NCBI GenBank assembly: GCA_021234155.1
Contig: JAJEKV010000065.1
Span: forward strand, 7,711,333-7,775,332
Direction of reading: 5' to 3'
Length of the DNA stretch: 64,000 bases
Source: Isoetes taiwanensis
Taxonomy: Eukaryota > Streptophyta > Lycopodiopsida > Isoetales > Isoetaceae
Both the position numbers and the translations under genes were made by a program. This document shows, piece after piece, positions 23,794-35,581 of this stretch. The notes beneath the pieces were generated by a model that worked only from the letters and a program-made list of their open reading frames with translations, was not told the origin of the DNA and made no database searches. Position 1 is the stretch's first letter. Every line of letters begins with the position of its first letter.

Positions 23794-24007
23794 CGCATTG
23801 CCACTTTGAGTTCCTTGGCATCAATGGTACCTAAGATGGATGAGAAAAAAAGGTTACGAAAAGATAAAAATGGTGGGAAGATCTAATAAAACTAATGCAT
23901 ATAACCAATAGTACCAGATCCATCTCAGATCAAACAACCAAATGCTTCCCCGATCTCTTTGCTTCGCTCTTCTTCAGGGCTAGGGGCGGCCTTTATTTTT
24001 TGTCCGC
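23794..24007 (-). pseudogene. Centrin gene fragment, copy 1 (two exons, first one damaged)
   Basis: This is the duplicate of 41416-41631. Exon 23830-23794 reads GTIDAKELKVAMR, the end of the first centrin EF-hand, and is identical to the other copy. The upstream exon (24007-23915) should read [17 protein letters not shown] but carries at least five small changes, nearly all at CTG/CAG words, that shift the frame. The intron between them is unchanged. The rest of the centrin gene is absent. Confidence 0.75.
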
Positions 24008-24794
24008 CTTTACAAGATTACTCCCTTGTGATAACTCGCAATAATGCAATTCATGATCCAACAATCCAAATTTAAATGCAAAGATTTGCAACATCAATGA
24101 AAAACCCTCAAACAGAAAATTTCAAATTCGGTTGTAGCTTCAAAGACCCATGAATTTAAAGTATGGAGCTAAAAAAGGGCTTCAAAACAGGCAAAGAAGA
24201 GAAAGCATGATATCTTAGGCTTACCATTTGTCACGGAGACTGGACGGACCTGTGCGGTTTGGTTAAGAAGGGACCGACATTGAGTGCCGTTGTAAATGCT
24301 GTTGTGATTAAAATAGAATGGTTATGGTTAGTTAAAGGATCCACAAATCTATGTTGATTTTGCTCCTTCGTTTCTAGCCCCAAATGCTATGTATATAATG
24401 GCCAGATGCTCTCTCTATTTTATTAAAAGCCAAAAGAACCGATCATTTAGCTCTGGGTATGGCGAGATTAGTCTTGGTCTTAACGGTTTTCCTTCACATC
24501 TACTTATTTGAACATCTTTGCTTCCTCGCAACCAAGGGTTCCTGCTTTTTTTGGAAAAGAAAGTCAGAGTTCAGAGAAATATCATAGGCCAAAACCGTTG
24601 TATCAAAAATCATTAGTGAAGAAATCCATGCCTGTGGTATTTGTGTTTTTCTGTTTTGTTTTGTGTTGAAGCTCTGGTTCTGTGTCTCTGAGCCAAAGAT
24701 CGGACCCGCTTCTCAGCTTCTCAAACCTGTCTGCCCAGAGCCCTGTGTTTCTTAAAACCCGCCGTCGCTCACCATACCCCCCGCTGTAGGATCA

Positions 24795-25040
24795 AGAGAG
24801 AATGAGAATGAGAATGAGAATGGTTTTTTATCATCCATTGAGACCAATCGGCCTATGGGACCCAGAAGGAGCGCAACAAACTTATTACTAGGAAAGACAC
24901 ACCCCCAGGAAGGCCGGTGGAATGCCATAGCTAGAACCTCATGGCAACAGCAGAAAAGCCAACATTCTTCTATTCCTTTGATTTATGCAATAGGTTTCAA
25001 GGTTGGATTCGTCCGCCATAGCCTAGTTAATACTGCATAA
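24795..25040 (-). mobile_element. Short LINE 3'-end copy with (CATTCT)n tail
   Basis: On the - strand, GCGCTCCTTCTGGGTCCCAT is followed by AGGCCGATTGGTCTC, then ATGGATGATAAAAAACC and about four CATTCT units (24799-24822). The stem is GGCC-GATT-GGTC at 24842-24853. Sequence upstream to about 25040 shows no protein domain, so this is a 5'-truncated LINE or a SINE with a LINE tail. Its duplicate is at 42437-42683. Confidence 0.65.
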
Positions 25041-25328
25041 AAAAACTCCGATTTTCTATTGCATTCTTGCCGTCACATAATCAAGGCCGCATCTATCGTT
25101 TAATGAGTACCAAAGCTGAGGGAATATTGCTTCATAAATAGCAAAGCTGATGACGTCATAGTTAGTTATTGCTTATCCACACACATAGTAATCCCCATTA
25201 AGTCGAAGGAGTGAAAATAAAAGCCTGAAAACACAACACGTGTCAGCAAGGGAATCAATTGCAACGAAAATGCATCAAACAAAATATGGAAGACAAAAAT
25301 TGTATATGCATTATATAAGAGTGATAAA

Positions 25329-25893
25329 TAAGGGTTGGTTCACACCTATCGTTATGCTATATTAAAATTTAACTTTTAACATCTTACTCGTTATGACTAA
25401 ATTATTTTGCAGTTCACACCAACCGTTATGTTAAAAAATTAGCATAACGGATTTGATAGAAAATCTCCTCACATATACAAATGGTTAAGTTAATTTACTA
25501 ACATAACGAATTCAGTTAAAAAGAAGTTCACATTAATACTTATGTTAGTGGCTAATGTAATGGATTTTGTTAAAATTAGGTCACATATAAGTTGTTATGT
25601 TAGTGGGTGAGTAAAAAAAAATAAAAATCGTCTTAAGTGTCCTCTCCGGGGGGGAGGGGGGAGGGGGTAATATTTGCACTATAATCGTTAAATTTTTTCA
25701 AGAAATTGTTTAATTTTAACATGAGGGAATCATGTGTGAACCACAACTTTAACGGAACTAAATCTGTTAAAAATTAACTCCCCTTAACTGCTAGGGGCTT
25801 AACATAATTTTATAACGGGAATGGTATGAGCCCAATTAACGTAATCTTTTTTAACTTAACTGAATTTAATCCCCTAATTTGAACCCACCCTAA
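25329..25893. mobile_element. MITE, PIF/Harbinger (Tourist)-like
   Basis: The 559 bp element 25332-25890 is bounded by terminal inverted repeats, GGGTTGGTTCA at the left and the complement of GGGTGGGTTCA at the right, with one mismatch in 11. It is flanked by a TAA direct duplication (25329-25331 and 25891-25893), as expected for PIF/Harbinger. It is very AT-rich and has no coding sequence. Internally it repeats GTTATGTTA-type words and has a G-run at 25648-25667. Block B copy 2 carries only its first 156 bp (from 43133). Confidence 0.7.
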
Positions 25894-26019
25894 ATCCTCC
25901 CTAAAACCCCCTTATGTTTGGGTGCATATTTATACGAGAGGCACCTGTAATTATTAAAACCTGTTGGAGCATTCGCGATTTGTGATAAGTCTCAAGTCCG
26001 TAGATAGCAACACTCGTTT

Positions 26020-26680
26020 TTGGGGTATGCTCCTCATAATTGCAATTTGACATAAAAGAGGTTTAATAAATTTATTAAGGTCTCAAAATAATATACTCAA
26101 TTACATTGCCTTTCGCCGCCCTACATCGCCTTTCATATGAGCATGCACCCAAACAAAAGAATAGAATAGAATAGAATATTAATTATAAGTACAAGAGTAA
26201 TGATTTGTATTGTAATTATTATTATTATTTATTTTGCCCCTTGAGGCCTTGAAAAGCTCATTGTGTTTAGAACTTTTGAAAGAGTATATCTCTAATATTT
26301 CTTAACATGTGCCTAGCGATCCTCGTTTATAGGGTATGCTCCTCCTAATTCCAGTTTGATATAAAAGAAATTTAATGAATTTACGGCTTTTTTTATCCCG
26401 AGAGTAATACGCTTGCTGCTCTCCTTTTATTTGGGTCCCATAGGCCAATTGGTCGCCATGGACGATAAAAAATCTATTTTATTCTATTCTATACTCTACA
26501 TCGCCTTTCATATGAGTATGCACCAAACAAAGGAGAATCAAATTATAAGTACAGGAGTAATGAAATTATCGTTTTTTTTTTTTTTTTGGCCCTTTCGAAG
26601 CCTTGGAAAATCTCATCGTGTTATTAGTGAATTTTGAAAGGTATATCTCTAATATTTCTCAACATGTATGCATTATAAAG
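26020..26680. repeat. Diverged tandem duplication interrupted by a LINE 3' end
   Basis: Words from 26020-26310, such as GGGTATGCTCCTCATAATTG, CATCGCCTTTCATATGAG and AGTATATCTCTAATATTTCT, recur in the same order at 26330-26670. In the second unit a LINE 3' end in + orientation (about 26400-26495) sits between the first and second of these words. The first unit has (GAATA)n at the equivalent place. Confidence 0.7.
26400..26495 (+). mobile_element. LINE 3'-end copy with (TTCTA)n tail
   Basis: GAGTAATACGCTTGCTGCTC leads into TTGGGTCCCATAGGCCAATT, GGTCGCCATGGACGATAAAA and a TATTC repeat. The stem is GGCC-AATT-GGTC at 26443-26454 (one G-U pair). The part before 26433 matches the same positions in the copies at 24860 and 52860 read on the - strand. 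Too short to hold coding sequence. Confidence 0.65.
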
Positions 26681-28340
26681 GTTGTGATCACATCATATTG
26701 ATAGAAAAGAAAGCTATCTAAAAACAACTAGCCTGAAGACTACATATATGATCTAAAGGATCATCTTCTGTTTATTGAGCTCTATACTTGTGAATGTTAC
26801 TTACTTGAAGTAGCATGCAATATTGAGACTATGGATCATAAAGGCATTGTTTGATAGGCACAATAGTTACCATTCTTATTACTCTTAAAGAACCTTTAGA
26901 ATCCATTAGCAGATGTAGCTTGGCTGGTGCAAGTTTTTGAAGCTCCAAAGTTTCAGAGACGTTAGAAGTCTTGAATGCTCGATATGAATGTCAAGATGAT
27001 ATTATGAGTATGCTAATTCTAATTATGTCAATATTTCCTATTCTATCTAGTTTAGTATAGAAATATTATCCAATTAGAGAAAAGGCAGCATACTTCGCCA
27101 GAACTTTCATGCATTGCCCGAATTGCAGAGATGCAATAGACATTTGGGATAACAAAAGAATCTAAAGGAAAATAATGATAAAAGAATAAGATAGATACAC
27201 AACTTACTTGTAGAGTGATAATGAATGCACATCAATACACTTTTATTCAAATGGGTCCTTGGAGAGCTTGTTTAATATTGTAATGATCAAAACAATAGTA
27301 TGGGATATTGATGACCTTATCGAATGCTTCCAAGCCCAAAAATCCAACCATAATAGAGATGCTTTTTCGTGTAACTTATGGATCCGGGCTCTGTTTGTGA
27401 TGATCTTTAGCTCGTTGGACAGCTTGTTCTAAGCACTTTCTATCAGTATCACTTTTGTTAGCTTTTTCTTACAGCTTAGGGGCAGGGTGTTTTTTAGTGG
27501 CCCCGGCGGGCCAGTTGGCCACACATCCACATTTTTTGAAAAATAGTTTTTTTACCGAGTAGGATGCAATCTTACCCGATGGGGGTGTGGCGAGTTCAAA
27601 ACACCAACTTATTACTCTCACTCCATAGAAAACCCCGGATTTGATATTTGCTAAACCTTTAAACCCATAGGGCTTGGCCATTTCAAAAAATCACATGCAC
27701 AAGCAACTTGTTGGGATGGCCATTTAGAACATATAATAGTTTTAATTTTCTTAGGAGTGTGGCCAGGCTCTATATTCGCCACTTATAGGGACATAATATT
27801 GCCACTTAGGGAGTCCAACCCTAGAAGTCTAATGGTCTTTATAACAATACGATATTTTTCCTTCTGATGCCTTGGTTCAAATTTTTTTATTTGATTTGCA
27901 ATTTGCATCCCATATCTTCTCTTCATCATCCTGCCCGAATTTGCTCTTCATCTTCTCAAATCAAATTAAAGTTAGTTTCTAAATGGTTCTGCTGAGATTC
28001 ACCCTACCAAAACCATTTGTGCTTCTGTCTACAAACAACATGTTAATTGATCTTATAATAAGAGAAGCGTAGCATGCATTTGTTTCTGATAACTATATAG
28101 AGCATCATGGGCCTCGCTCCAATGTGGATATGCTTTTAGATGTATGGATGTGGCCAATTTGATTCAAAAAAAAAAAAAATTCCATGGTTTTGCCGGTGAA
28201 GTTACAACCTCCAAGCATAACGATTCGAAAAATGGCTGTGCCAAACTACAATAAGCAATTTCTCCAAGATAAGTAGTGACAATATTCCATCTAGCCATCC
28301 ATTAGGGAGATTAAAAATAAAGAGGGGGCGGATTGGGCCT
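26680..28340. other. Intergenic stretch; possible SINE or LINE end near 27.5 kb
   Basis: On the - strand, 27620-27480 contains GTTTTGAACTCGCCACACCC (B-box-like), then a GTGGCCAACTGGCCCG hairpin at about 27505-27525 followed by CACTAAAAAACACC. This resembles the LINE 3' end elsewhere in the window and could be a SINE sharing that tail. No gene is seen in the rest. Confidence 0.3.
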
Positions 28341-28349
28341 CTTCAATTC

Positions 28350-30071
28350 TCGCCACTTTTTGAGAGATGGTGGTTTTGGGATCCCATGCAATAGATCTAG
28401 AAGGAGCTCTTCCTCCTCTGCAAGGTTTTGATCAAGCCTTCTCGGCCCTCAAGCTCATGCCGGTGCCTGGACATCATCTGATTGCAAAAGTCTCATATCA
28501 AAGATTTAGTGAATGGATCTCAGAAGATGTACCTAGTGCCTCTAGAAAGCTGGGGAGTGTCACCGCTTATGGTGTTGTCTGAGGGGAGTAAGGAAGAGTT
28601 ATCATCAATTTTAGATACATTGAAAGTTCGAGCAGCTGGCTCCAACAACAATTACCTTCGATGACATATTTTTATCACCCATTGTCAAACTGCTTGTGCA
28701 AAGCTTCTAGTATTCCCTGTGGTTGAGGTGGACCATCATCATCTTAAGTAGACGAGAACTTATCTTCCGTCCCTTGGCCATTTTACTAGAGGTTATTTAG
28801 ATTTTCCACATTTAGTGTGTGGTTAAGGAGGCCTTTTTTCGAGTCTTCAACTTTCTCCTTTTCAATCCATCAAGTTATTAGCAAAAAACTTTGTCCTAAT
28901 TATGTTTGATAATAGTGATCTGATGGAGTCTTTGGTGTCTAGAGGGATTGATCCCATTGGTGGGGAGTATATAATGTACCAAGATATTCCCCGGCTTTAC
29001 ACCGTGTATGGTTCGTGCTTGCTTTAAAGATGCCTTGTTGGTTTTCAATATCAAATCTTCCTCCCATTTAATGGCTCATCAGTTCTTATCGTGAATTGCA
29101 TCCGGACTTGGGGTTCATATTTCACATTCTATCATGAATGGCCCAAGGATTTGTGTTTCTATGCCGATGGAGGTTAGCCTTTACCAGAAAGTGTATAGTG
29201 GTTAAAAGTGGTCCTTGGTATAAGAAATTGGATCTTAAGCTTTTGAATGGACCGAATTGCCTCGCTATTTCCCTCGATAAAGAGGCTTTTTCGGCTTTCA
29301 TAGAGGCCCCTCGTGTATCTCAAGCTTCAGAACCTGAAGCTTTATCTCCGGTTCAAGTTCATGGTGTTAATTTTTACCTACTCATGATCAACCTATGCCG
29401 GTTGTTTTACACTCCTCGGCTATGGAAGTTGATTTACATCCAGGGCCCAATGGCAATCGACCATGATTGTTCTTTAGCACCATCCTCTGCATCTAGGCTG
29501 GCCGTTGTTCCTTTTACTTCACAAGGTGATGTTTCTAGGAGTGAAGTTGATATATCGCCTAGCTCCAAACGACGTTGTCTCTAGCACCTAAGTATCGCCT
29601 ATTGTGTCCGTGATTTGTACCTTCACATGCACCTATTGTTCCCTTTATTCCTCAAGGTGACACTTCTTCTTCTCCTCGATACGTCTAAGATAGTTATGGA
29701 TGATTGTCCCTAATAGTCCGGAGTAATAGTTCCGTTATGGCAACATGCCACTTGGAAAAAGGTTGCGGGGATGGGGTCTCGCAAGGAAGAGGTCAAAGAA
29801 GGTATGCCGTGGGAGGCAATGCCATAATCTCCTGAGTTAAGATAAGACGATGTCTAGTAATGATTGTATTGATGTGGTAGAACATGCTGATTGTGATGAG
29901 GCTATTAAACGCCTTAAGATGGTACAAGATATTTGATTATGTACTGTGTATGGGTGGTTTTGCTTAGGGGACTTCGTAGTCCTCTAGGTTTTGAGTCCCA
30001 TTTCACAGACCTCTTGTATGTTTCTTGATTTTTTCATGAATAATAGACTGTCGTCCTTCAACAAAAAAAAC
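28350..30071 (+). mobile_element. Probable LINE relic (ORF1-like, 3' A tail)
   Basis: The 3' end (30040-30071, AATAATAGACTGTCGTCCTT then CAACAAAAAAAAC) is like that of the 14.3-16.0 kb LINE. Upstream there are coding-like pieces in shifting frames: 28482-28664, a stretch near 28890-29010 with SLVSRGIDPIGGEYI, and the 148-codon frame 29138-29584 with a basic, Ser-rich end (SPSSKRRC). This could be a decayed ORF1 of the DUF4283 kind. No RT is present, so ORF2 would have to be deleted. Assignment is tentative. Confidence 0.35.
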
Positions 30072-31255
30072 AATGATAAGAAGTACCAAACATGCATATA
30101 ATTTATGATGGCATATATATAAAATAACCCAATGCTTAAATCGTGCACTTTGCTTTCTTAGTAGTTTTCAGATAATAGGAGCAAGCCATGTTGAAGACAC
30201 AATGTTTTGTGATTTGAGAAGTCAGAACCTCACGAATCACAATCATTACAGAAACAAGGATCACAATCTACACAAAAATCTGCGAGTAGATCAACTTAAT
30301 GTTAATATTTCTTCTCGAAGTACATCCAAACAAATGAAGCATGTTTCCATTGATCTTCAGTAACTCTATATATAGATATCTAAAAACACCAGATGTGAAC
30401 TTAATTGAGCCTATACATGCAAAAACCCAAAGCACATCTTTTTATTCAAAGTGGCCAGCTTTGGAGAGCTTGCTCTAATATTGTAGGTGAAGCCAAAAGC
30501 ATAGTTGAGATGTTGCAGTCCGACTAAGAAATACAACCATAATAGAGACATTAGGTCAGTGTGAATTCAAAATCCAGGATAACCAGCAGATTAGAATGGT
30601 CGGTTTAAGCTTTTAATCCTTGTAAGTTCTAATGGTTCTTTCCTTATAACCCTAAAGTAGAGCCACTTATTGCCTGCAAATAAGGAAAGCTTTGTATAAT
30701 CTGGAAAGTGTTGTTAGGGTTTGATCTGGGACAAGATGCTAGGGGAGCTCCATGAAAGAAGACCAGCAACAAACTCCATGCCCTGCAACATTTTGAATGC
30801 TTCAACCTCTTCCCGCAGGCCTAAAATACGAAATGTGGAAGAAGAAAAAAAAAGACACCTCAAAGAGCCATAAAGCAAAAGAGCTCGAACCTTGCATGCA
30901 CGTCCCTTTTTTTTCTCTCTTTTTAATCAGAGAAATAAAATTGATGGGGGTGAACATGGATTTAAAAAAAAAAAAAAAAAAAAAAGGCTATATGCGCTCT
31001 AGAAGCATGGACTAGAAGACCTCATGCAACAAGACCATAAAAAATCATATGAAAACCATAGGAAAAAGTGTACAAAAATAGAAAGGGACCCCTAAATTAT
31101 CATGTTTAATATTTACAAAATGTAATACTACCTTGAAAATTGCTTCTTTATCTTCTTCTTCTTATTTGTCTTTGTAATATATATGTATTGGGAGGTGGAA
31201 TATCCTTCAATCGACCATTAATGTTCTTTTACTCATGAAACTTAACATTTAAAAA
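30072..31255. other. Intergenic stretch, no gene recognised
   Basis: AT-rich, with an A run at 30963-30985. I see no domain-bearing frame on either strand. Confidence 0.6.
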
Positions 31256-31259
31256 GGAG

Positions 31260-31896
31260 CTTGAATAGGTTGTACTTTGATGATGCACCAAAGTCCAATA
31301 CATTAAGAACCTTTTTCTTTCATGGAACCGGCGCTATTCCAACCTTTGTGGGGCGCCGAGATAGCCTACATGATGCAATGATGGATGGCGTTGGAGCAAA
31401 AGGAAGGATTTTTTTTTTGGTGTGCCTGAGTGGATGTCTGCTTGCCCATACACAGGGGTGCTGGCTTTGGGGGTGGCTGGTGGATGGGTGAGGAGGCACC
31501 TCCGATGGGCGATTTCCCGGTTTTTCCGGCGCCGCCTTCCCTGGTTCCGGGCGATTGGCGTTAAGGCGTCTGTTTTCCAAAGACCCAGTTGTGAAGAGGT
31601 TACGGTTGGAAGTTGCTTGGTGAAAAAAGTGTACGGAGGTATGAAGGTATGCTTGTTGCTTGTGCAACAGCATGGATTTTTGGATCGGTGAGCAGCCATA
31701 GTCATCCCACGGCGGTTTTTTCCCGTGGTTTTTAATCCGGGTCATGATGGTTGTGTTCTAGCTCACGTTGTGCTTTGGTTTAAGGGCTTCGGCCCATGTT
31801 CTTGTTTGGACTTCGGTCCCTTATGTACTTGGTCCCATAACCCGATTGGGTTCCGTGGACGTTAAATTTTTTTCCTTCCTTCCTTCCTTCCTTCAT
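31260..31896 (+). mobile_element. LINE 3' part with stem-loop and (CTTC)n tail
   Basis: The 3' end at 31830-31896 reads TTGGTCCCATAACCCGATTG, GGTTCCGTGGACGTTAAA, a T run, then five CTTC units. The stem is AACCC-GATT-GGGTT (31839-31852), a different sequence from other copies that still pairs fully. The upstream GC-rich part has no clear RT motif. The long - strand frames here (31320-31745) lie opposite to this and are probably meaningless. Confidence 0.55.
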
Positions 31897-32084
31897 GAAC
31901 TAAACTATTCCAACCATTGTGTTACATAGTATAGACTACATGATCCCTATGATATCACAATTTCCCATTTTTTTTATTTTTTTTTTCACGCCATGATTAT
32001 TTTGAACATACCATTTGTATTAAAATATTATAAGGACCATTATACCATTATAAACATCGTAAATAGGCAGGTGGCATGTGACTA

Positions 32085-32757
32085 GAATATATAGCACAGT
32101 AATAGAGGGTTTCAGGGGGATTTGAAATTCCTGAAACCATAGGCCATATCCCTAAAACAATTGAATAGGTTGTTACAAAAAATGTTAATTCAATAAAAAA
32201 TAATCATGTTCGCTCAATGGTTATATTGGTCAAAATAGTCTTATTGAGTTATTTTGATAGAGGTCTGAGCCCCCATATTTCATATTCTAAAACCTTAGCG
32301 AAGCAGTATAGAGGCTCGATCTTCCATCAAAATCTTAGGCAGGACTCGTATTTCATATTTCAAAATCATAGGCGTCCCCAATCATAAATGACCATAAGCA
32401 AAACGAAAGGTGCCTAGAGGCTCCAACATACAATCTGGGTCGTAGGATCGATAGATTCGATGACTATTGTGGTACAAGGTGCACCTTGTTTAGAATATGT
32501 AGCACAATAACATGGGGTTCTAGGGTGATTTGAAGTTCCTGAAACCATAGACCATATCCCTAAAATAATTGAATAGGTTGATAAAAAAAATGTAGATTTA
32601 AGATAAAAAATAATCACGTCCACTCACTGGTTATATTGGTCTAAATAGTCTTTTAGGACATTGAGTTATTCTGGTAGAGGTTTGAGCCCCCGTATTTCAT
32701 ATTCTAAAGCATTAGGCAAAGCCGTATAGAGGCTCGACATTCCATCAAAACCTTAGT
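32085..32757. repeat. Tandem direct repeat, about 265 bp units 400 bp apart
   Basis: Copies at about 32085-32340 and 32485-32757 share CTGAAACCATAGRCCATATC, TTGAATAGGTTG, TATTTCATATTCTAAA and GTATAGAGGCTCGA in order. Unit origin unknown; no coding potential seen. Confidence 0.8.
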
Positions 32758-32869
32758 TCATCATTACACGTAGCGGTTGGCTAGGTGTAACAAACATGTC
32801 ATATCGTGCTGGATAGGCTAAATGTTGGGCAATGCTGAAGAGTGTGGTCATCATCTTCAATGACTCCTA

Positions 32870-33310
32870 GCTGACACCATGGAAAATCCTTTTTTCTCGC
32901 TCTTCCCGGGCCCATATACATATCTCAATTCTGAGGTGGTGTGCTCATGTGCGAATGGACACACTCGTTCTACGTTTTTTCATGGGTAAATATATTAATA
33001 AGTAATGACGTAGATCTCTGGCAAGCGAAGGATTAATCTGGCTTTTGCAGAGCGGCATCTTTACCAATTCCAAGTACCATTATCCCAAAGCTTACTCATG
33101 AAATATGTGTCTAGATACTGTTTTAGGCGATTGTGATCCTCATAGTTATAAACCTATATGCACCCCCGTTCCTGCACATTCCATCTGGAGAACCAGATAG
33201 TTCGCTTCCCCTTCCAACTTGCCTTAAGAAGTTATGGATCCAAGGCCAGTGTGTAGGCGAGGTTTGAAAGGCGGGAGCCTCCTATGCTTACCACTTTCTG
33301 ACAGTATATG
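32870..33310 (-). mobile_element. LINE fragment related to LINE-3 (C-terminal ORF2 region)
   Basis: It matches the LINE-3 stretch 53190-53600 in the same order and orientation: ATCTCAATTC.GAG, TGTGCGAATGGA, CCCAAAGCTTAC, then TATGCACC and CATTC.ATCTGG words, and CTTCCAAC..GCCTT. Strongly diverged, no open frame. Assigned by nucleotide similarity to the other LINE only. Confidence 0.6.
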
Positions 33311-33384
33311 ATGTGACATTAGGTTTATTACCTACAATACTAGATGGAGTAGAGACTCTTCTCCCTTCCTCCTTCCTTTTGCAG

Positions 33385-33425
33385 TTGGGTTCCCGTGGAC
33401 GTAAAAATTCATCCATCTATCTCTC
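33385..33425 (+). mobile_element. Partial LINE 3' end with ATCT-type tail
   Basis: GTTGGGTTCCCGTGGACGTA then AAAATTCATCCATCTATCTC. It keeps only the right arm of the stem-loop and the CGTGGACGTAAA core. Confidence 0.45.
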
Positions 33426-33429
33426 GAAG

Positions 33430-34440
33430 AAACAAAGGTACCACCTTTTTATTTTTCGTAATAAAGATACATGCATCAACACAGAAGAAGATTACTATAG
33501 GAGCTCACACCTCAACTTTTTTCATCTCGCCCTGCCGTACTTATTCAGACTCCTAATGAGTCAAATAGGAATAATTTACATACTAAAGTACTGCACGTGA
33601 TGAAGCAGGAAAATAAACAAGTGCGTGTACCTTGTCTTGAAATCTTGCTCCTAAAGTGACCTGCAGTGCAATCCTTAGTGATGCCAGAAGAAGGCATGAT
33701 GTCGATACAACAACCACTCAAGCATGTCGGTACTTGAGTCTTACTTAAGTAACAGCATTTAAGTGTTTAAGATGGTCAAGCTTATCAGTACTTGAGCATC
33801 AATAGACCTATCAGTAACATGATAAAAATGTTCAAGTTAGAACATTTCAAAATCCCTAGCCCTGCAAAATTTCACATCATGGAATTAAATGTAACCAATC
33901 AGCCCCACAATATAGCAGCCCTTCTATAGTAAAGATAAACAAGTTTCCTTCTAGAATATCATGGACCCTAGTAACTAAAATGCTGCATTGCAAGATTATG
34001 CGCTTATGTATCTGATACATCATTCTGGTGCACTAGAAAAAGCATAAAAGTGAACACAAAAATTCACTTCCCTTACCAAATGAACTGACTCTTCCCGCTA
34101 GCAAGGAAAAAGGAGTGCGAAGGAAAGGGAATAACCATTTGAAAACAAAATCTAGACTTTTAGTAAAACTACTAATAAATGTCCAAAAGTTAGAACCCCT
34201 TCTCTTAGCAGGTTTTGCACACTTTTTGTTCCATCTTATAAGCATTTGGCTATTTGGTGTGCTCATTTATAAAAAAAGAAGGAAAAAGTAAGTTGTTTGC
34301 AAATTCCTTAGGCCGAATCAGTGCTAATTTACATGTATCTCTCGAGAAAGGGCTGAGATGCCTATTCCACTTATGAAGTACAAGAAAACTAATGCTGCTA
34401 AAAAGTCGCAAGAACCTTGCTTTTTAATCTCTGCTAGGCT
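33430..34440. other. Intergenic stretch, no gene recognised
   Basis: No coding, RNA or repeat feature that I can support on either strand. Confidence 0.6.
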
Positions 34441-34454
34441 TATAGAACAAGCTT

Positions 34455-34930
34455 GTAGCTATTGCATCAATTCGCACGGGGTCCCACACGCTACGGATTG
34501 AGACATGTAGATGGGAGCGGCCGCAATTGCCGCGAGAAGCGAGACTATGTGCCTGTTGCCAGTTACATGTTATTGAAGATGAAAGCCATACTCTTCTGAG
34601 TTGCCCTGCTTTTGAGATAGTCCGGAATCATTTTTTGACCTTAGCATTCCATTCCACGCTTCCACAACTTCTCAGAGCACCATCTGTGCATGACTTGGCA
34701 TTATATATACTTGAGGTTCTAGATAAACATCTGCAATTACTGAGCCCTCAGTAGTCATTATCTCCGCTTGTCTAGTATCATCATTACTGCAAAGGTTTTT
34801 CCCTTGAAAACCTTTCGAGGCAGGGGTTTTTTAATCCTAGTAGTAATGATTGTACTAGACCATTGTATGGGTCCCATGACCTATTGGTCTCCGTGGACGT
34901 TAAAAAATCTATTCTATTCTATTTTATTCT
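34455..34930 (+). mobile_element. LINE 3' end: ORF2 C-terminal zinc knuckle, UTR hairpins, (TTCTA)n tail
   Basis: The frame that is open from about 34472 to the stop at 34752-34754 gives RTGSHTLRIETCRWERPQ, LPREARLCACCQLHVIEDE, SHTLLSCPAF. This is the LINE C-terminal knuckle with pattern C-x2-C, then EDExH and C. LINE-1 (IVEDEHHAL) and LINE-3 (AIEDECRTFLSYPAY) have the same region. The UTR has the hairpin GGTTTTTCCCTTGAAAACC (34794-34812) and the terminal stem GACC-TATT-GGTC (34878-34889), then CTCCGTGGACGTTAAAAAAT and TTCTA repeats. The 5' part is missing, as is usual for LINE insertions. Confidence 0.75.
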
Positions 34931-35581
34931 TACTTAAAGCACAAAAATAAACTACCACGTTAGTGATTTAGCTATGTGAGGACCAGCGAGTCTGCCTTGA
35001 GGTAGCCCAAGAACCAAGAAATCGACAGCCTCTGATGAAGAAACAAGTTTTATATCCAAGAAAATATTCCCCCTCTAGCAACATACCAGATAGATTCAAT
35101 TATGGATGTTGTAGCCGTGCCAGATTAGAAGAGAATGTGGGGCGGCCCTCTCTCTTCTTGTCGCCCCAGCCACACATGTCGCCGCTGTTCAAAAAACCCA
35201 TCGACTTAATGGCTTTTTAAAAGGCTCGTTGAATTCTTTTTAGCCCTTAACCAAAAGGCCTGTCGATTTGGTTGATCATGGACGTCCATTCCAACCTTGC
35301 GATAGGGCAGAATCAGTTGCGTCCTTCAGATAAACAAGCTGCGACACCTTGAATTCATCTGATAAACAAGCTGTGGTGCCTTGGATTCAATTTCAGATGG
35401 TGTTAAACTAGGCTAGGACTAATAAACTGAGCTAGAAAGTTGATAATCAATGGTTTCAAATGGTGTTAAACTAGGCTAGGACTGATAAACCGGGCTAGAA
35501 AGTTGATAGTCAAGGGTAGATGCAGGATTGGAAGCTAATAATTGAGGCTTGGTGTTCATAATTGACAACCTGCCGGTTAAA

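Larger units (their letters stand above)
19700..25487. repeat. Block B, copy 1 (segmental duplication)
   Basis: This 5.8 kb stretch is collinear with 37369-43288. It includes the larger part of LINE-1 and 2.2 kb of its flank with the centrin fragment, a LINE 3' end and the first 156 bp of a MITE. Non-LINE parts are nearly identical (for example 23840-23915 against 41460-41536). LINE parts and centrin exon parts differ far more, mostly at CTG or CAG sites. The homology stops inside the LINE RT at the left and inside the MITE at the right, so neither end is an element boundary. Confidence 0.9.

Noticed and set aside
29138-29584. 148-codon frame as a host gene
   Set aside because: No domain recognised, no splice context, and it sits in a stretch ending in a LINE-type 3' end; kept only as a probable LINE relic.
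31320-31745. Long - strand open frames (141 and 123 codons)
   Set aside because: They lie antisense to a LINE 3' region, overlap each other in different frames, and have no domain. GC-rich sequence alone explains their length.
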